A DNA stretch of 64,000 nt from Lewinella sp. LCG006 (GTDB lineage: Bacteria > Bacteroidota > Bacteroidia > Chitinophagales > Saprospiraceae). Below, piece after piece: positions 35,882-44,410 of the stretch. The DNA lies in assembly GCF_040784935.1 (NCBI RefSeq), contig NZ_CP160680.1:5809802-5873801 (forward strand). Direction: 5' to 3'. Every line of letters begins with the position of its first letter. Position 1 is the first letter of the stretch. Under the pieces are notes generated by a model, which was not told the DNA's origin, made no database searches, and saw only the letters and a program-made list of their open reading frames with translations. A program made the translations under genes and the position numbers.

Positions 35882-38401
35882 ATGCGTAAAAAAATCCTCC
35901 TTGTTGTTTTATTGTTAGTTTTTATTGGCACGGCCTTTTGGTTGATGCGTTCCTATTATCGATTGCCTTTTGATCAAGTTAGTCCTTTTCAAGCTGTAAG
36001 CACGAGTAATAGCCTTTTACTAGGACTTCCTAATATTGCCGATGAGACTACCACATTGAATAATCAACATTTGTGGTACTTGGATGCGCTGCGGATCAGG
36101 GAAGTTTTAGACTCCCTGGATTTAGCAGTAGATCCCACTTGGGAAGAATGGTGGTTAATGCCCGAAGTAGGGAATGGCCCTCAGGAGGCCGTATATACCT
36201 TTATTGGTTCTGCACGTAGTTTGGGAGCTGCATGGAATCCGACCAACTATGGCCCGACGATAAACTTTTCAGGAGGAGATATTTATACTTTTGGCGTAGC
36301 CTCTGACGATCCGGTTTATTTTGCTCGTTACCACAATATTTTTTTAGCGGGGCGTTATCCTTTCCAGGTCGAAAATGCCCTTCTGAGTCTTTCGGGAAAA
36401 ATAGCGGCCTGGCCAGCAGAGGACGGTTTTGAGGAGGTGTCGGCTTACGCCAGAAAATGGGAGGCAGAAGGGGAGCGAATGCTGCTAAGAACCGGGTACC
36501 TGGAAGACAAAATCCCAACGACTTGGTTGAACACCAACGAAGTACGTGCTTATCAGGAGTTAGGAGATTGGTTGGCGGTAAGCATAGTAGGAACCGATAG
36601 TACAGCTACTGCCCAAGGCGTTGTGCTGAATACAACTAAAGATTGGTTGGCTTACGAAGAAGTGACAGATTGGGACAAGGTACCTGAGATTGTCCAAAAA
36701 TTATTTCCTTTATCAAGCAGCAAGGAACCAGGAGAAAAAACACCTTTAAGCGATTGGTTGGGTGCAGGTGGTTGGCAGATGGAATTGGCGACCTCTAGCC
36801 AACCGGATCGAATTGCTCCCCGCCTCTGGGTATTGCCGATTGGAGACGCATCGGCTTTTGCAAAATTCAAAAATACCTACCTCAACGGCGACCAATTCAT
36901 GGAGGAAAGTCGCTACCAGCTTTTCGAAATGTTTCAATTGCGAACAGCTGCCGGCTTGGCGAGCCTCAGTGATCGTAAAGCCTGGCAACCATGGGTGGTG
37001 GAATTGCCAGATGCCTTGCTGGTAAGTGTTTTTAGAGAAGAAATGGAACGCTATCTCGATTATCATCTGCTGGGAGCGACGTTGAATAAACAAGATGATT
37101 TTCTGAGTTTAGCAGCCATGCTCAAAGCAGGGAAAGGACCAAAAGGCTATTACCGATGGGGGCCGCTACGCGATGGGGAAACCAATTGGCTTAAGCTGCT
37201 CTTCCCGCAATACGGATGGAGTAGTAATGGCTCCATGTACTTCCAGATGACGCCAGAAAAGAATGGTCTGTGGTCCTTGGAAGGAGCAATTAAAAGTGCT
37301 CCAGCAGCGACAAAAACAGCAAGTCTACGTTGGACCGCTAAACTACCCACGCAGGATAAATTAACATTACTGCCCGTTCGCACCTTTGCTAGTAATCTCC
37401 CTACGCAGTTTGTAGCGCAAGCGGTGAGTGGGGATTGTTGGTTGCTTGATGTAGACGGGACGATATTGTGGTCACAGCGAGGGGTGCCAGCGCTATATCC
37501 TCCGGTTTGGAAAGTAGCTACGCCGGGAGGTGCACCACAGTATTTTGCTACCTCAAAAACAAGTCTACATATTTGGTCGGAAGAAGGTGTGGCGATGTCA
37601 CTCCGGGCGGGTATTGCTGCCCCTTCCGCAGGTTTGACCGTTGTGGCCTTTGATCAGGTAGGGGACCAGTATTTAGTTTTCCCTACCCAGGAAGGCACCT
37701 TGGAAATGCTGAATCTGGATGCTAAAGCAGTGCAAGGTTGGCCCGCCAAATTATCAGGGCGTACGGTCTGCCAAGTCCCGATTACACATTGGCAGCTACC
37801 ACAGGAAGATCTTCTTATCGCATGGACGGGCAAAGAGAGTTGGCAGCTGTTTGATAAATTCGGCAACTTTGAATCTAGCCTTCCTCCCGTGCCCGAAGAA
37901 CCTCTTGGTAGGCCTGGTCTGGAATTAAACACAGAAGATCAGACGGCTAGTCGGTTGATCATCGCAACGGCCAGTGGCAAAATCAACGTATGGGACCTGG
38001 AGGGAAATATCTATCCGTTGCCTTTGGGACGTGGCCCTGTAGATAATTTTCTTTTTTCTAATATTTGGGGCGATGGCCGTAGCGACTACATTGTGCAGCG
38101 TGGCTCCTTGGTGCATTTGTTTGGCTACGCTGGTGCCGATTTCCGGGAACGCTGGCAGCAGCTATTGGGCTTTACCCCACGGGCATTGTTGCCAGCAGCA
38201 CCTTTAGGAATTATTGCCGTACAAAAGTCTCCTGATCAGCTGTGGTTGATTAGTGGAGAGGGGGAAATTGCGCCTGGTTTTCCACTTCCTGGAGAAGACC
38301 AAGCATTGTTGAGTGAAAATATGCAAGGGGAATACTTTCTGGTGACGACGCTGAGAGGGGAGGTGTATGCTTACGATTTGATAATTGGAGGAGGGGAGTG
38401 A
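35882..38401 (+). CDS. Large membrane-anchored protein, DUF3352-like with a beta-propeller-like C-terminus
   Basis: An 839-residue protein with an N-terminal anchor (about residues 4-22), then a long alpha/beta region similar in style to DUF3352-type proteins of Bacteroidota. From about residue 520 there are repeating short beta units (for example YFATSKTSLHIWSEEG, LEMLNLDAKAVQGWPAKLSG, INVWDLEGNIYPLPLG) like a PQQ/WD propeller. No catalytic site is evident. The gene is isolated, with a 209-bp upstream gap in which I see no perfect promoter. Confidence 0.7.
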   Translation: MRKKILLVVLLLVFIGTAFWLMRSYYRLPFDQVSPFQAVSTSNSLLLGLPNIADETTTLNNQHLWYLDALRIREVLDSLDLAVDPTWEEWWLMPEVGNGPQEAVYTFIGSARSLGAAWNPTNYGPTINFSGGDIYTFGVASDDPVYFARYHNIFLAGRYPFQVENALLSLSGKIAAWPAEDGFEEVSAYARKWEAEGERMLLRTGYLEDKIPTTWLNTNEVRAYQELGDWLAVSIVGTDSTATAQGVVLNTTKDWLAYEEVTDWDKVPEIVQKLFPLSSSKEPGEKTPLSDWLGAGGWQMELATSSQPDRIAPRLWVLPIGDASAFAKFKNTYLNGDQFMEESRYQLFEMFQLRTAAGLASLSDRKAWQPWVVELPDALLVSVFREEMERYLDYHLLGATLNKQDDFLSLAAMLKAGKGPKGYYRWGPLRDGETNWLKLLFPQYGWSSNGSMYFQMTPEKNGLWSLEGAIKSAPAATKTASLRWTAKLPTQDKLTLLPVRTFASNLPTQFVAQAVSGDCWLLDVDGTILWSQRGVPALYPPVWKVATPGGAPQYFATSKTSLHIWSEEGVAMSLRAGIAAPSAGLTVVAFDQVGDQYLVFPTQEGTLEMLNLDAKAVQGWPAKLSGRTVCQVPITHWQLPQEDLLIAWTGKESWQLFDKFGNFESSLPPVPEEPLGRPGLELNTEDQTASRLIIATASGKINVWDLEGNIYPLPLGRGPVDNFLFSNIWGDGRSDYIVQRGSLVHLFGYAGADFRERWQQLLGFTPRALLPAAPLGIIAVQKSPDQLWLISGEGEIAPGFPLPGEDQALLSENMQGEYFLVTTLRGEVYAYDLIIGGGE

Positions 38402-38482
38402 ATGTAAAACAGTGACTGCCTTAGGCAGCTAGGCTCAAATAAGAAAAAATAAGAAGACCATTTGTCTACGCAAACAGATACT

Positions 38483-39166
38483 ATGAAAATACTCCTAATC
38501 GCCGCCACCGCCTTTGAGATAGCCCCATTGCTGGATTTTCTTCGAAGTGAAGGATGGGAAAGAGAGCCGCTGCATTTTCAAAAAGAAGCTTTGAGTATAG
38601 AGGTTTTGATTACTGGGGTAGGGTTGCCATTAGCGGCATTTGCTTTGGGGCATCGCCTGACTACGCGTCAGTATAATCTGTTGTTGCAAGCAGGAGTAGC
38701 GGGAGCCATTGATCGTCAATTGCAACTTGGTGAGGTCGTAGAGGTGGTGTCTGATTGTTTTGCGGATCTGGGGGTAGAGGAAGCAGATGGTACGTTCACC
38801 GAAGTGACGACAATGGGGCTGATAGATGGTGATAGTTTTCCATTTAAATACGGACGCCTGTGGAATAGCCCTATTGACGGAGAAGCTTTTCTCCCGCGCG
38901 TACACGGTATCAGTGTGAATAAGGTACATGGCACCGAAGAAAGTATAGCAGCCATGAAAGCAAGTTTCCCTTTTGCTCAAGTGGAGAGTATGGAAGGAGC
39001 GTCTTTCTTTTATGCCAGCCTGCAATACGCAAGACCTGCTTTGCAGATTAGATCCATCAGCAACTACGTAGAAAAAAGGCAGCGCGATAACTGGAAGCTA
39101 AAGGAAGCGATTACCAACCTCAACCAAGTCCTCCAAGAGATGTTGTTGTCTTTTAGCGAACAATAA
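38483..39166 (+). CDS. mqnB: Futalosine hydrolase
   Basis: A nucleoside-phosphorylase-fold protein of 227 residues from the ATG at 38483 (an in-frame TTG at 38462 is less likely). Motifs ITGVGLPLAAFALGH, QAGVAGAIDRQLQLGEVV, and VESMEGASFFYA match MqnB. It removes hypoxanthine from futalosine in the alternative menaquinone pathway. This fits the MqnP-like prenyltransferase at 53013 and the quinol-oxidising complex III in the same window. Confidence 0.85.
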   Translation: MKILLIAATAFEIAPLLDFLRSEGWEREPLHFQKEALSIEVLITGVGLPLAAFALGHRLTTRQYNLLLQAGVAGAIDRQLQLGEVVEVVSDCFADLGVEEADGTFTEVTTMGLIDGDSFPFKYGRLWNSPIDGEAFLPRVHGISVNKVHGTEESIAAMKASFPFAQVESMEGASFFYASLQYARPALQIRSISNYVEKRQRDNWKLKEAITNLNQVLQEMLLSFSEQ

Positions 39167-39210
39167 TAAAGCGAACATTCGTTTGTTTTTTTTCGATTTT
39201 AGGAGAATTG

Positions 39211-39242
39211 TTTGTAGTGTTCAAAATATTTCTCTAGGTTTG
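39211..39242 (+). promoter_or_regulatory. Promoter of the Phe/Tyr operon
   Basis: TTTG (39211-39214), a 20-base spacer and TAGGTTTG (39235-39242), a full match to TTTG-N20-TAnnTTTG. Transcription would start near 39249, about 18 bases before the first leader reading frame. Confidence 0.8.
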
Positions 39243-39266
39243 TTTCATAAGCAAGACAAAACAGTC

Positions 39267-39323
39267 ATGTTGAGTAGCAATTTCTTTTATTTCTGTGGTT
39301 TTTATTTTTATGCCCAAGCATAA
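39267..39323 (+). CDS. Phe/Tyr leader peptide 1
   Basis: An 18-codon frame, MLSSNFFYFCGFYFYAQA, with five Phe and three Tyr codons, eight of them between residues 6 and 15. It lies between the promoter and an intrinsic terminator, upstream of pheA-aminotransferase-tyrA-DAHP synthase. This is the classic arrangement of a ribosome-sensing attenuation leader. Such a short frame with this composition, placed in front of Phe/Tyr genes, is hard to explain by chance. The segment ggaacca directly after the stop codon can pair with the left arm of the terminator, so a ribosome at the stop would cover it and favour termination. Translation has not been shown. Confidence 0.8.
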   Translation: MLSSNFFYFCGFYFYAQA

Positions 39324-39366
39324 GGAACCACGCTATTGCTGCTAAACAAGACTTAAAGTAATAATG

Positions 39367-39395
39367 ATGGTTCCGCCAAAAGCGGGACCATTTTT
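39367..39395 (+). terminator. Attenuator terminator 1
   Basis: Ten-base stem atggttccgc / gcgggaccat (one G-U pair), loop of five bases, then ttttta. The left arm overlaps tggttcc (39368-39374), which is complementary to ggaacca at 39324-39330, the alternative (antiterminator) pairing. Confidence 0.8.
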
Positions 39396-39406
39396 AGTTT
39401 ATAGCC

Positions 39407-39478
39407 ATGCCAAATTATACCACCACCAATTTTAGCTATTCATTTTATAGCTTTTATTTTTTTTACGGTACTCCGTAG
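39407..39478 (+). CDS. Phe/Tyr leader peptide 2
   Basis: A second leader frame of 23 codons ending in TAG, starting 12 bases after terminator 1. It has five Phe and five Tyr, with the dense core YSFYSFYFFY at residues 11-20. The following sequence repeats the design of leader 1: ggaacttt begins two bases after the stop codon and can pair, with one bulged A, with aaagtcc in the left arm of terminator 2. It would sense the same amino acids a second time before pheA. Translation has not been shown. Confidence 0.8.
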   Translation: MPNYTTTNFSYSFYSFYFFYGTP

Positions 39479-39511
39479 ATGGAACTTTGGTATAGTATCA
39501 GGTATGCTGTT

Positions 39512-39545
39512 AAAAAGTCCCGTCGGTAACTGCGGGACTTTTTTT
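39512..39545 (+). terminator. Attenuator terminator 2
   Basis: Eleven-base stem aaaaagtcccg / cgggacttttt, 10-base loop, ending in a run of seven T. It ends 20 bases before the pheA start codon, so pheA expression requires reading through it. aaagtcc at 39514-39520 is complementary to ggaacttt at 39481-39488 except for one bulge. Confidence 0.85.
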
Positions 39546-39565
39546 ATTTAATAACAATTTTGAAC

Positions 39566-40462
39566 ATGTCAACAACTTCAGACGATCAATCAATGCTAGC
39601 CCCCGAGGCGGTGATCGACAACAAATTACGCGTAGGAATCCAAGGCTACAGCGGCGCTTTCCACGAAATTGCTTCGCGCCAGTTTTTTCCAGATCGCGAG
39701 CTGGAAATCGTCGCTGCTCACACTTTTGAAGATTTGATCGAAGCGCTATTGGAAGGAGCAACGATGGATGTGGGGTTGATGGCCATTGAGAATACCCTGG
39801 CAGGCAGCTTAATGAGTAACTACAGGCTTTTATTAAATAGTGAAGTCTCCATCGTAGGAGAAGTCTTCTTGCGGATTGAGCAAAATTTACTTACGCTCCC
39901 CGGCGTAAAAATTGAAGATTTGGAGGAGGTGCATTCTCACCCAGTGGCTATTGCTCAGTGTCGTAAGTTTTTCAAACAATACCCTCATATTCAACTGGTA
40001 GAGACGGTAGATACGGCACTCAGTGCTCGGGAAGTAAAAGAGAATAATTGGCGCAATGTTGGTGCAATTGCCTCGAGTTTAGCTGCTGAGCTGTACAGTC
40101 TTGATATCCTGGCTGCTGGTATAGAAACGAACAAACAAAACCATACCCGCTTTCTAGTTTTAAGAGCAAACGTCGAGACAATCAAAGACGCTACCGCTAA
40201 CAAGGTTTCTCTAAGTTTTACCGTAGATCATACCGCTGGCAGTTTGTACAAGGTGCTAGCTGTTTTGTCGGCCTACAATGTAAATCTTACCAAGATCCAA
40301 TCAGCTCCGATCATCGGGAAACCCTGGGAATACCTCTTTTTTGTCGACTTTGTAGTAGAAGGAGATATGAGTTGGGAACAAGCCATTGAGGCCATTATAC
40401 CCATTACCCGAGAGCTGCATGTGCTGGGAGCTTATCCTCAAGGAGATAAAGATGAGCAGTAG
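39566..40462 (+). CDS. pheA: Prephenate dehydratase
   Basis: A 298-residue monofunctional dehydratase (prephenate to phenylpyruvate), from the ATG at 39566. The N-terminal VGIQGYSGAFHE motif and the middle SHPVAIAQCRKFF and GAIASSLAAELY fit the periplasmic-binding-like catalytic domain. A C-terminal ACT domain (about residues 210-285, with DHTAGSLYKVLAVLSAYNVN and KPWEYLFFVDF) suggests allosteric inhibition by Phe. First gene of the operon behind the tandem attenuator. Confidence 0.95.
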   Translation: MSTTSDDQSMLAPEAVIDNKLRVGIQGYSGAFHEIASRQFFPDRELEIVAAHTFEDLIEALLEGATMDVGLMAIENTLAGSLMSNYRLLLNSEVSIVGEVFLRIEQNLLTLPGVKIEDLEEVHSHPVAIAQCRKFFKQYPHIQLVETVDTALSAREVKENNWRNVGAIASSLAAELYSLDILAAGIETNKQNHTRFLVLRANVETIKDATANKVSLSFTVDHTAGSLYKVLAVLSAYNVNLTKIQSAPIIGKPWEYLFFVDFVVEGDMSWEQAIEAIIPITRELHVLGAYPQGDKDEQ

Positions 40463-40562
40463 CATTAGCATTTAGAGCCGCGATGCGTCGCGGCTCCACA
40501 ACCAATAAACATTTTCAAAGTGGGAGGTCGGAAGTAATTAGGAGGTCTCAAAGTCCAACAAA

Positions 40563-40604
40563 CCAACAACCATCAACCATCAACCAACAACCATCAACCA
40601 TCAA
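40563..40604 (+). repeat. Tandem 21-base repeat
   Basis: Two identical head-to-tail copies of a 21-mer starting ccaacaaccatcaacc, within an A/C-rich stretch before the aminotransferase gene. It has no protein or hairpin character. Confidence 0.8.
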
Positions 40605-40625
40605 CAATCTAACCATTCAACCAAA

Positions 40626-41801
40626 ATGATCGCTTCAACCATCATAGCCCCTGCCCAACGATTAGGGCAAGTAGAAGAATACTACTTTTCGCGCAAGCTG
40701 CGGGAGATTGCTGAAATGCGAGCTGCCGGACACCAGGTGATCAACTTGGGGATAGGCAGCCCAGATTTACCGCCACATCCTACCGTTATCAGCCGCCTAC
40801 AGGAGGCCGGAGGGAATACTGATAATCACGGCTATCAATCGTATCAGGGGCTCCCGGAGTTACGGGCAGCATTCGCTCAGTGGTACGGGCAGCATTTTTC
40901 GGTAGAACTAAATGCGGCGACCGAGGTGCTGCCGCTGATTGGCTCCAAAGAGGGAATCATGCACATCAGCATGGCTTTCCTTAATCCTGGCGATGAAGTA
41001 TTGGTACCCAACCCTGGTTACCCAACTTACCGATCGGCGACCGAGTTGGCGGGTGGTGTGGTGCGTTCCTATGAATTGTCGGCGGAAGGAGGGTGGTTCC
41101 CCGATTTGGAGGCGCTTGCTGCAGGGGGGCTGGAGCGCGTAAAGATCATGTGGGTCAACTATCCTCACATGCCAACGGGGACTTCTGCCCAAATGCACCA
41201 TTTTGAAGCCTTGATCGCTTTTGCGAAAGCACACGATATACTGCTGGTCAATGACAATCCTTATGCCTTTATCCTCAATGAATCACCAGCCAGTTTGTTG
41301 GCTATTCCTGGTGCTAAAGAAGTAGCCCTGGAGCTCAACTCGCTGAGTAAGGCACACAACATGGCTGGCTGGCGCGTAGGTGTATTGGTAGGAGCGGAAG
41401 AATACCTACAGATTGTCTTGCGCTTTAAGAGCAATATGGATTCTGGTATGTTTAAACCTGTACAACTGGCGGCTATTGCTGCACTGGAATTGCCAGCGTC
41501 ATGGTATGCCGCTCAGAATGAAATTTACGGACAACGTAAGGAGAAGGCCGTCGCCCTGTTGGAGATGCTGGGGTGTGAAATTGCAGGAGAGCAAGTGGGC
41601 ATGTTTGTATGGGCACGGGTACCAGAACATTATGCCGATGGGTACGAGCTCACAGATGCTATTTTAGCAGAAAAGCACATCTTCCTGACGCCCGGCGGAA
41701 TTTTCGGGAGTGCAGGGGAGCAATACGTTCGCATCTCTTTGTGTAGCCCGGTAGCGGTGTTGGAAGAAGCAATGGAACGGCTAACACATTTTAAATCATA
41801 A
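40626..41801 (+). CDS. Pyridoxal-phosphate aminotransferase (class I/II) of the Phe/Tyr operon
   Basis: A 391-residue fold-type I aminotransferase. The PLP lysine sits in NSLSKAHNMAGWRVG, and the substrate/phosphate regions LGIGSPDLPPHP, GSKEGIMH and NPGYPTY are normal. The usual NYPNNPTG appears as NYPHMPTG. Its place between pheA and tyrA, in an operon behind Phe/Tyr leaders, suggests that it makes the final transamination to Phe and/or Tyr, though sequence alone cannot exclude aspartate or other substrates. Confidence 0.88.
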   Translation: MIASTIIAPAQRLGQVEEYYFSRKLREIAEMRAAGHQVINLGIGSPDLPPHPTVISRLQEAGGNTDNHGYQSYQGLPELRAAFAQWYGQHFSVELNAATEVLPLIGSKEGIMHISMAFLNPGDEVLVPNPGYPTYRSATELAGGVVRSYELSAEGGWFPDLEALAAGGLERVKIMWVNYPHMPTGTSAQMHHFEALIAFAKAHDILLVNDNPYAFILNESPASLLAIPGAKEVALELNSLSKAHNMAGWRVGVLVGAEEYLQIVLRFKSNMDSGMFKPVQLAAIAALELPASWYAAQNEIYGQRKEKAVALLEMLGCEIAGEQVGMFVWARVPEHYADGYELTDAILAEKHIFLTPGGIFGSAGEQYVRISLCSPVAVLEEAMERLTHFKS

Positions 41802-41805
41802 CAGC

Positions 41806-42645
41806 GTGGTCATTACAATAATAGGAATTGGTCTGATTGGTGGATCGCTTGCCATTACCTTGAAAGAGAATGGTTTTGCCAGCCGAATTATTGGGGTCGA
41901 CCAAAGTCAGGAGAACCTGGATAAAGCAATCCGTCGTCGATTAATCGATGAGGACCTGGAGCTTGCCGCAGCAGTAGCACAGGCGGATATAGTGGTGTTA
42001 GCTACGCCAGTAGACGCCATGCTCACTTTGTTGCCACAGGTGCTGGACATGGTGGATAGGCAAGTAGTGATGGATATGGGCTCGACAAAAATCAACATTC
42101 TCGAAGCGGTAGCCAATCACCCCAAGCGTGGACGACTAGTAGCTACCCACCCCATGGCTGGAACGGAATACAGTGGGCCAGAAGCAGCCATCCCCTGCCT
42201 TTTTGACCATAAATGTACCGTTCTGTGCGATGTGGAGCAGAGTGATGAGGATGCCCACGAAACAGTGAAACGACTTTACGCAAGTATCCCTATGCGAATC
42301 GTCTACCTCAACGGCAAGGAGCACGATTTGCATACGGCTTATGTTTCGCACATTTCGCACATCAGCTCTTTTGCATTGGCATTGACCGTTTTGGAAAAGG
42401 AAAGGGATGAGAACCAGATTTTCCAACTAGCCAGTGGCGGATTTAGTAGCACGGTACGGCTGGCCAAGAGCTCGCCCGACATGTGGATACCCATTTTTCG
42501 GCAAAACCGGGACAACGTCCTGGATGTATTGGATGAACATATTAATCAGCTGGCACGCTTCCGTAGTCTGCTCATCAAAAAGGATTACGAAAAGTTCTAT
42601 GAGCGGATTGAAGAAGCCAACCAAATTCGTAAAATAATTTCTTAA
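41806..42645 (+). CDS. tyrA: Prephenate dehydrogenase
   Basis: A 279-residue NAD(P)-dependent enzyme that converts prephenate to 4-hydroxyphenylpyruvate for Tyr. The N-terminal nucleotide motif is GIGLIGGSLA, and HPMAGTEYSGPEAA, HISHISS and FRQNRDNVL are typical of TyrA. I accept a GTG start: it is four bases after the aminotransferase stop and begins the first beta strand. It has no ACT or mutase domain, so feedback must come from elsewhere or from attenuation. Confidence 0.92.
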   Translation: MVITIIGIGLIGGSLAITLKENGFASRIIGVDQSQENLDKAIRRRLIDEDLELAAAVAQADIVVLATPVDAMLTLLPQVLDMVDRQVVMDMGSTKINILEAVANHPKRGRLVATHPMAGTEYSGPEAAIPCLFDHKCTVLCDVEQSDEDAHETVKRLYASIPMRIVYLNGKEHDLHTAYVSHISHISSFALALTVLEKERDENQIFQLASGGFSSTVRLAKSSPDMWIPIFRQNRDNVLDVLDEHINQLARFRSLLIKKDYEKFYERIEEANQIRKIIS

Positions 42646-42685
42646 TAGACGGAGAAAACGGAATCTTTTCTTTCCGTCAAATTAC

Positions 42686-43771
42686 ATGGACATGAATATG
42701 CAATTTGAACCTATCGCGCCAAAATCTAAACGCCCTTTTATTATCGCCGGCCCCTGTAGTGCCGAGACGGAAGGACAGGTAATGGCTACGGCCAAAGCAC
42801 TGGCCGAACAGAACATTGACCTCTTTCGGGCAGGTATTTGGAAACCCCGTACCCGACCAGGCTCTTTCGAAGGCGTAGGTAAGGAAGGACTCTCCTGGTT
42901 GAAACACGTAAAGGAAGAAACAGGCCTAAAAGTTACCACGGAAGTGGCAAAAGCGGAACACGTATATGAAGCCCTGAAATACGGCATTGATGTACTTTGG
43001 TTGGGGGCACGTACCACTGTAAACCCTTTCTCCGTGCAGGAAATCGCTGATGCGGTGAACGGTATGGATATCCCCGTATTGATCAAAAATCCTATCAATC
43101 CTGATCTACCGCTATGGATGGGAGCCATTGAACGGATCTACAAGGCCGGCATTACCAAGATTGGCGTTATCCACCGCGGGTTCTCTTTCCATGGGCAAAC
43201 CAAATACCGCAACGTACCCAGATGGCAGTTGGCCATTGAATTGAAGCGTAATTTTCCAGATTTGATGATGATCTGTGATAACAGCCATATATGTGGCCGT
43301 CGTGATTTATTACAGGAAGTGGCGCAAGAGGCCATGGATCTTAATTACGACGGGATCATGACGGAAGTTCACCCTCGTCCTGATGAAGCCTGGAGCGACG
43401 CGGCACAGCAGATCACACCGGATACCTTCCGCGACTTGGTCAGTAGCCTGGTCTTGCGCCAGGAAACCAGTGACAATATGGAGTACCTTGCCCATATTGA
43501 TGACCTGCGCCAGCAGATTGACGAAATTGATGACGATTTACTCAAACTGTTGGGCAGTCGGATGAAGGTTTCTGAGAAAATTGGAGAATACAAAAAACGC
43601 AACAACATTGCCATCTTGCAAACTTCGCGCTGGAACGAAATTCTGGACCAGGTAATGGCGAAGGCCAGTGCGGAAGGGTTGAGTGAAAACTTTATAAATA
43701 CTTTTCTGCGGGCAGTCCACCAGGAGTCGATTGATCGTCAGGAGCAGGTGATGAATCGCCAGGAAGCTTAA
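42686..43771 (+). CDS. Bifunctional DAHP synthase / chorismate mutase
   Basis: Residues 1-260 are a type I-beta DAHP synthase (KRPFIIAGPCSAETE, GIWKPRTRPGSFEG, DNSHICGRRDLL, TEVHPRPDEAWSD), which catalyses the first step of the shikimate pathway. Residues about 265-350 are an AroQ-type chorismate mutase (DDLRQQIDEIDDDLLKLLGSRMKVSEKIGEYK). Such fusions often confer feedback control by prephenate. Last gene of the Phe/Tyr operon; with pheA, tyrA and the aminotransferase it covers both ends of the branch. Confidence 0.93.
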   Translation: MDMNMQFEPIAPKSKRPFIIAGPCSAETEGQVMATAKALAEQNIDLFRAGIWKPRTRPGSFEGVGKEGLSWLKHVKEETGLKVTTEVAKAEHVYEALKYGIDVLWLGARTTVNPFSVQEIADAVNGMDIPVLIKNPINPDLPLWMGAIERIYKAGITKIGVIHRGFSFHGQTKYRNVPRWQLAIELKRNFPDLMMICDNSHICGRRDLLQEVAQEAMDLNYDGIMTEVHPRPDEAWSDAAQQITPDTFRDLVSSLVLRQETSDNMEYLAHIDDLRQQIDEIDDDLLKLLGSRMKVSEKIGEYKKRNNIAILQTSRWNEILDQVMAKASAEGLSENFINTFLRAVHQESIDRQEQVMNRQEA

Positions 43772-43792
43772 TTTACTATTGAAGAATATAAG

Positions 43793-43831
43793 GAGTCGTT
43801 TGTGGATAAAAGCACAGACGGCTCTTTTTTT
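43793..43831 (+). terminator. Terminator of the Phe/Tyr operon
   Basis: Twelve-base stem gagtcgtttgtg / cacagacggctc with two G-U pairs and an 8-base loop, followed by seven T. Confidence 0.85.
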
Positions 43832-43878
43832 ATATCTTGCAATCGATTCCGTACACATCATCTTAAAGGATACGCGAC

Positions 43879-44304
43879 ATGAAAAATTTAATGATCATTT
43901 TGGCCTTGTTAATTCCGGGCTTAGCTTGCGCCCAGTTTTCCCAGATGGAGAAAAGCGGCGTTTCAATTATTGTTACGGATGGAACATTTGATTCCACCCA
44001 TAGTCCTCAGCGTCCCCCGGGGAACGCTAAATACCAGGATCCTATCCGTTCTCTTGGAATGGTAGATGCGATCCAGGCGGGGGCGTTTACCGTTAGACCC
44101 AGGTTTGGTAAGACGGGGTACTTGTTGGTATTTTGCGTCAACGATTCAGTTGGTGGCAAGCAAGGCGTTCTAGAAATGGACGGGAATACCTACTACGGTA
44201 TTTACCGATTGATCCGGCAGAAAATTTCTGTAGAGGAAGAAGTGCCGGAGGGTATGACCAGTTATCGCCTGAAGGGGACGGTATTTTTCCTCGGAATATC
44301 CTAG
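43879..44304 (+). CDS. Small exported protein of unknown function
   Basis: A 141-residue protein with a signal peptide ending near LACAQ. Beta-rich, with a conserved-looking VSIIVTDGTFDSTHSP; no recognisable domain. The gene is alone between two terminators. Confidence 0.65.
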   Translation: MKNLMIILALLIPGLACAQFSQMEKSGVSIIVTDGTFDSTHSPQRPPGNAKYQDPIRSLGMVDAIQAGAFTVRPRFGKTGYLLVFCVNDSVGGKQGVLEMDGNTYYGIYRLIRQKISVEEEVPEGMTSYRLKGTVFFLGIS

Positions 44305-44356
44305 ACTAGACGCCAGGGCTTTTTCGAAAGTCTGGGCTTAAGTCGTTTTTAGTCGA

Positions 44357-44396
44357 ATTCAAAAATCCCAAAGTTCCTGCTTTGGGATTTTTGAAT
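44357..44396. terminator. Long perfect hairpin, probable terminator
   Basis: Perfect 17-base arms (attcaaaaatcccaaag and its complement) around a 6-base loop. The A/T flanks would serve as a U-tract on either strand. It ends 14 bases before the next gene. Confidence 0.75.
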
Positions 44397-44410
44397 ATAA
44401 ACAATTAGTC

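Noticed and set aside
39167-39565. T-box or riboswitch as the explanation of the pheA leader
   Set aside because: No T-box motif or known aptamer features are visible, whereas two translatable Phe/Tyr-rich frames explain the terminators directly.
40563-40604. Possible CRISPR-like repeats
   Set aside because: Two adjacent 21-mers without spacers and of low complexity; no cas genes.
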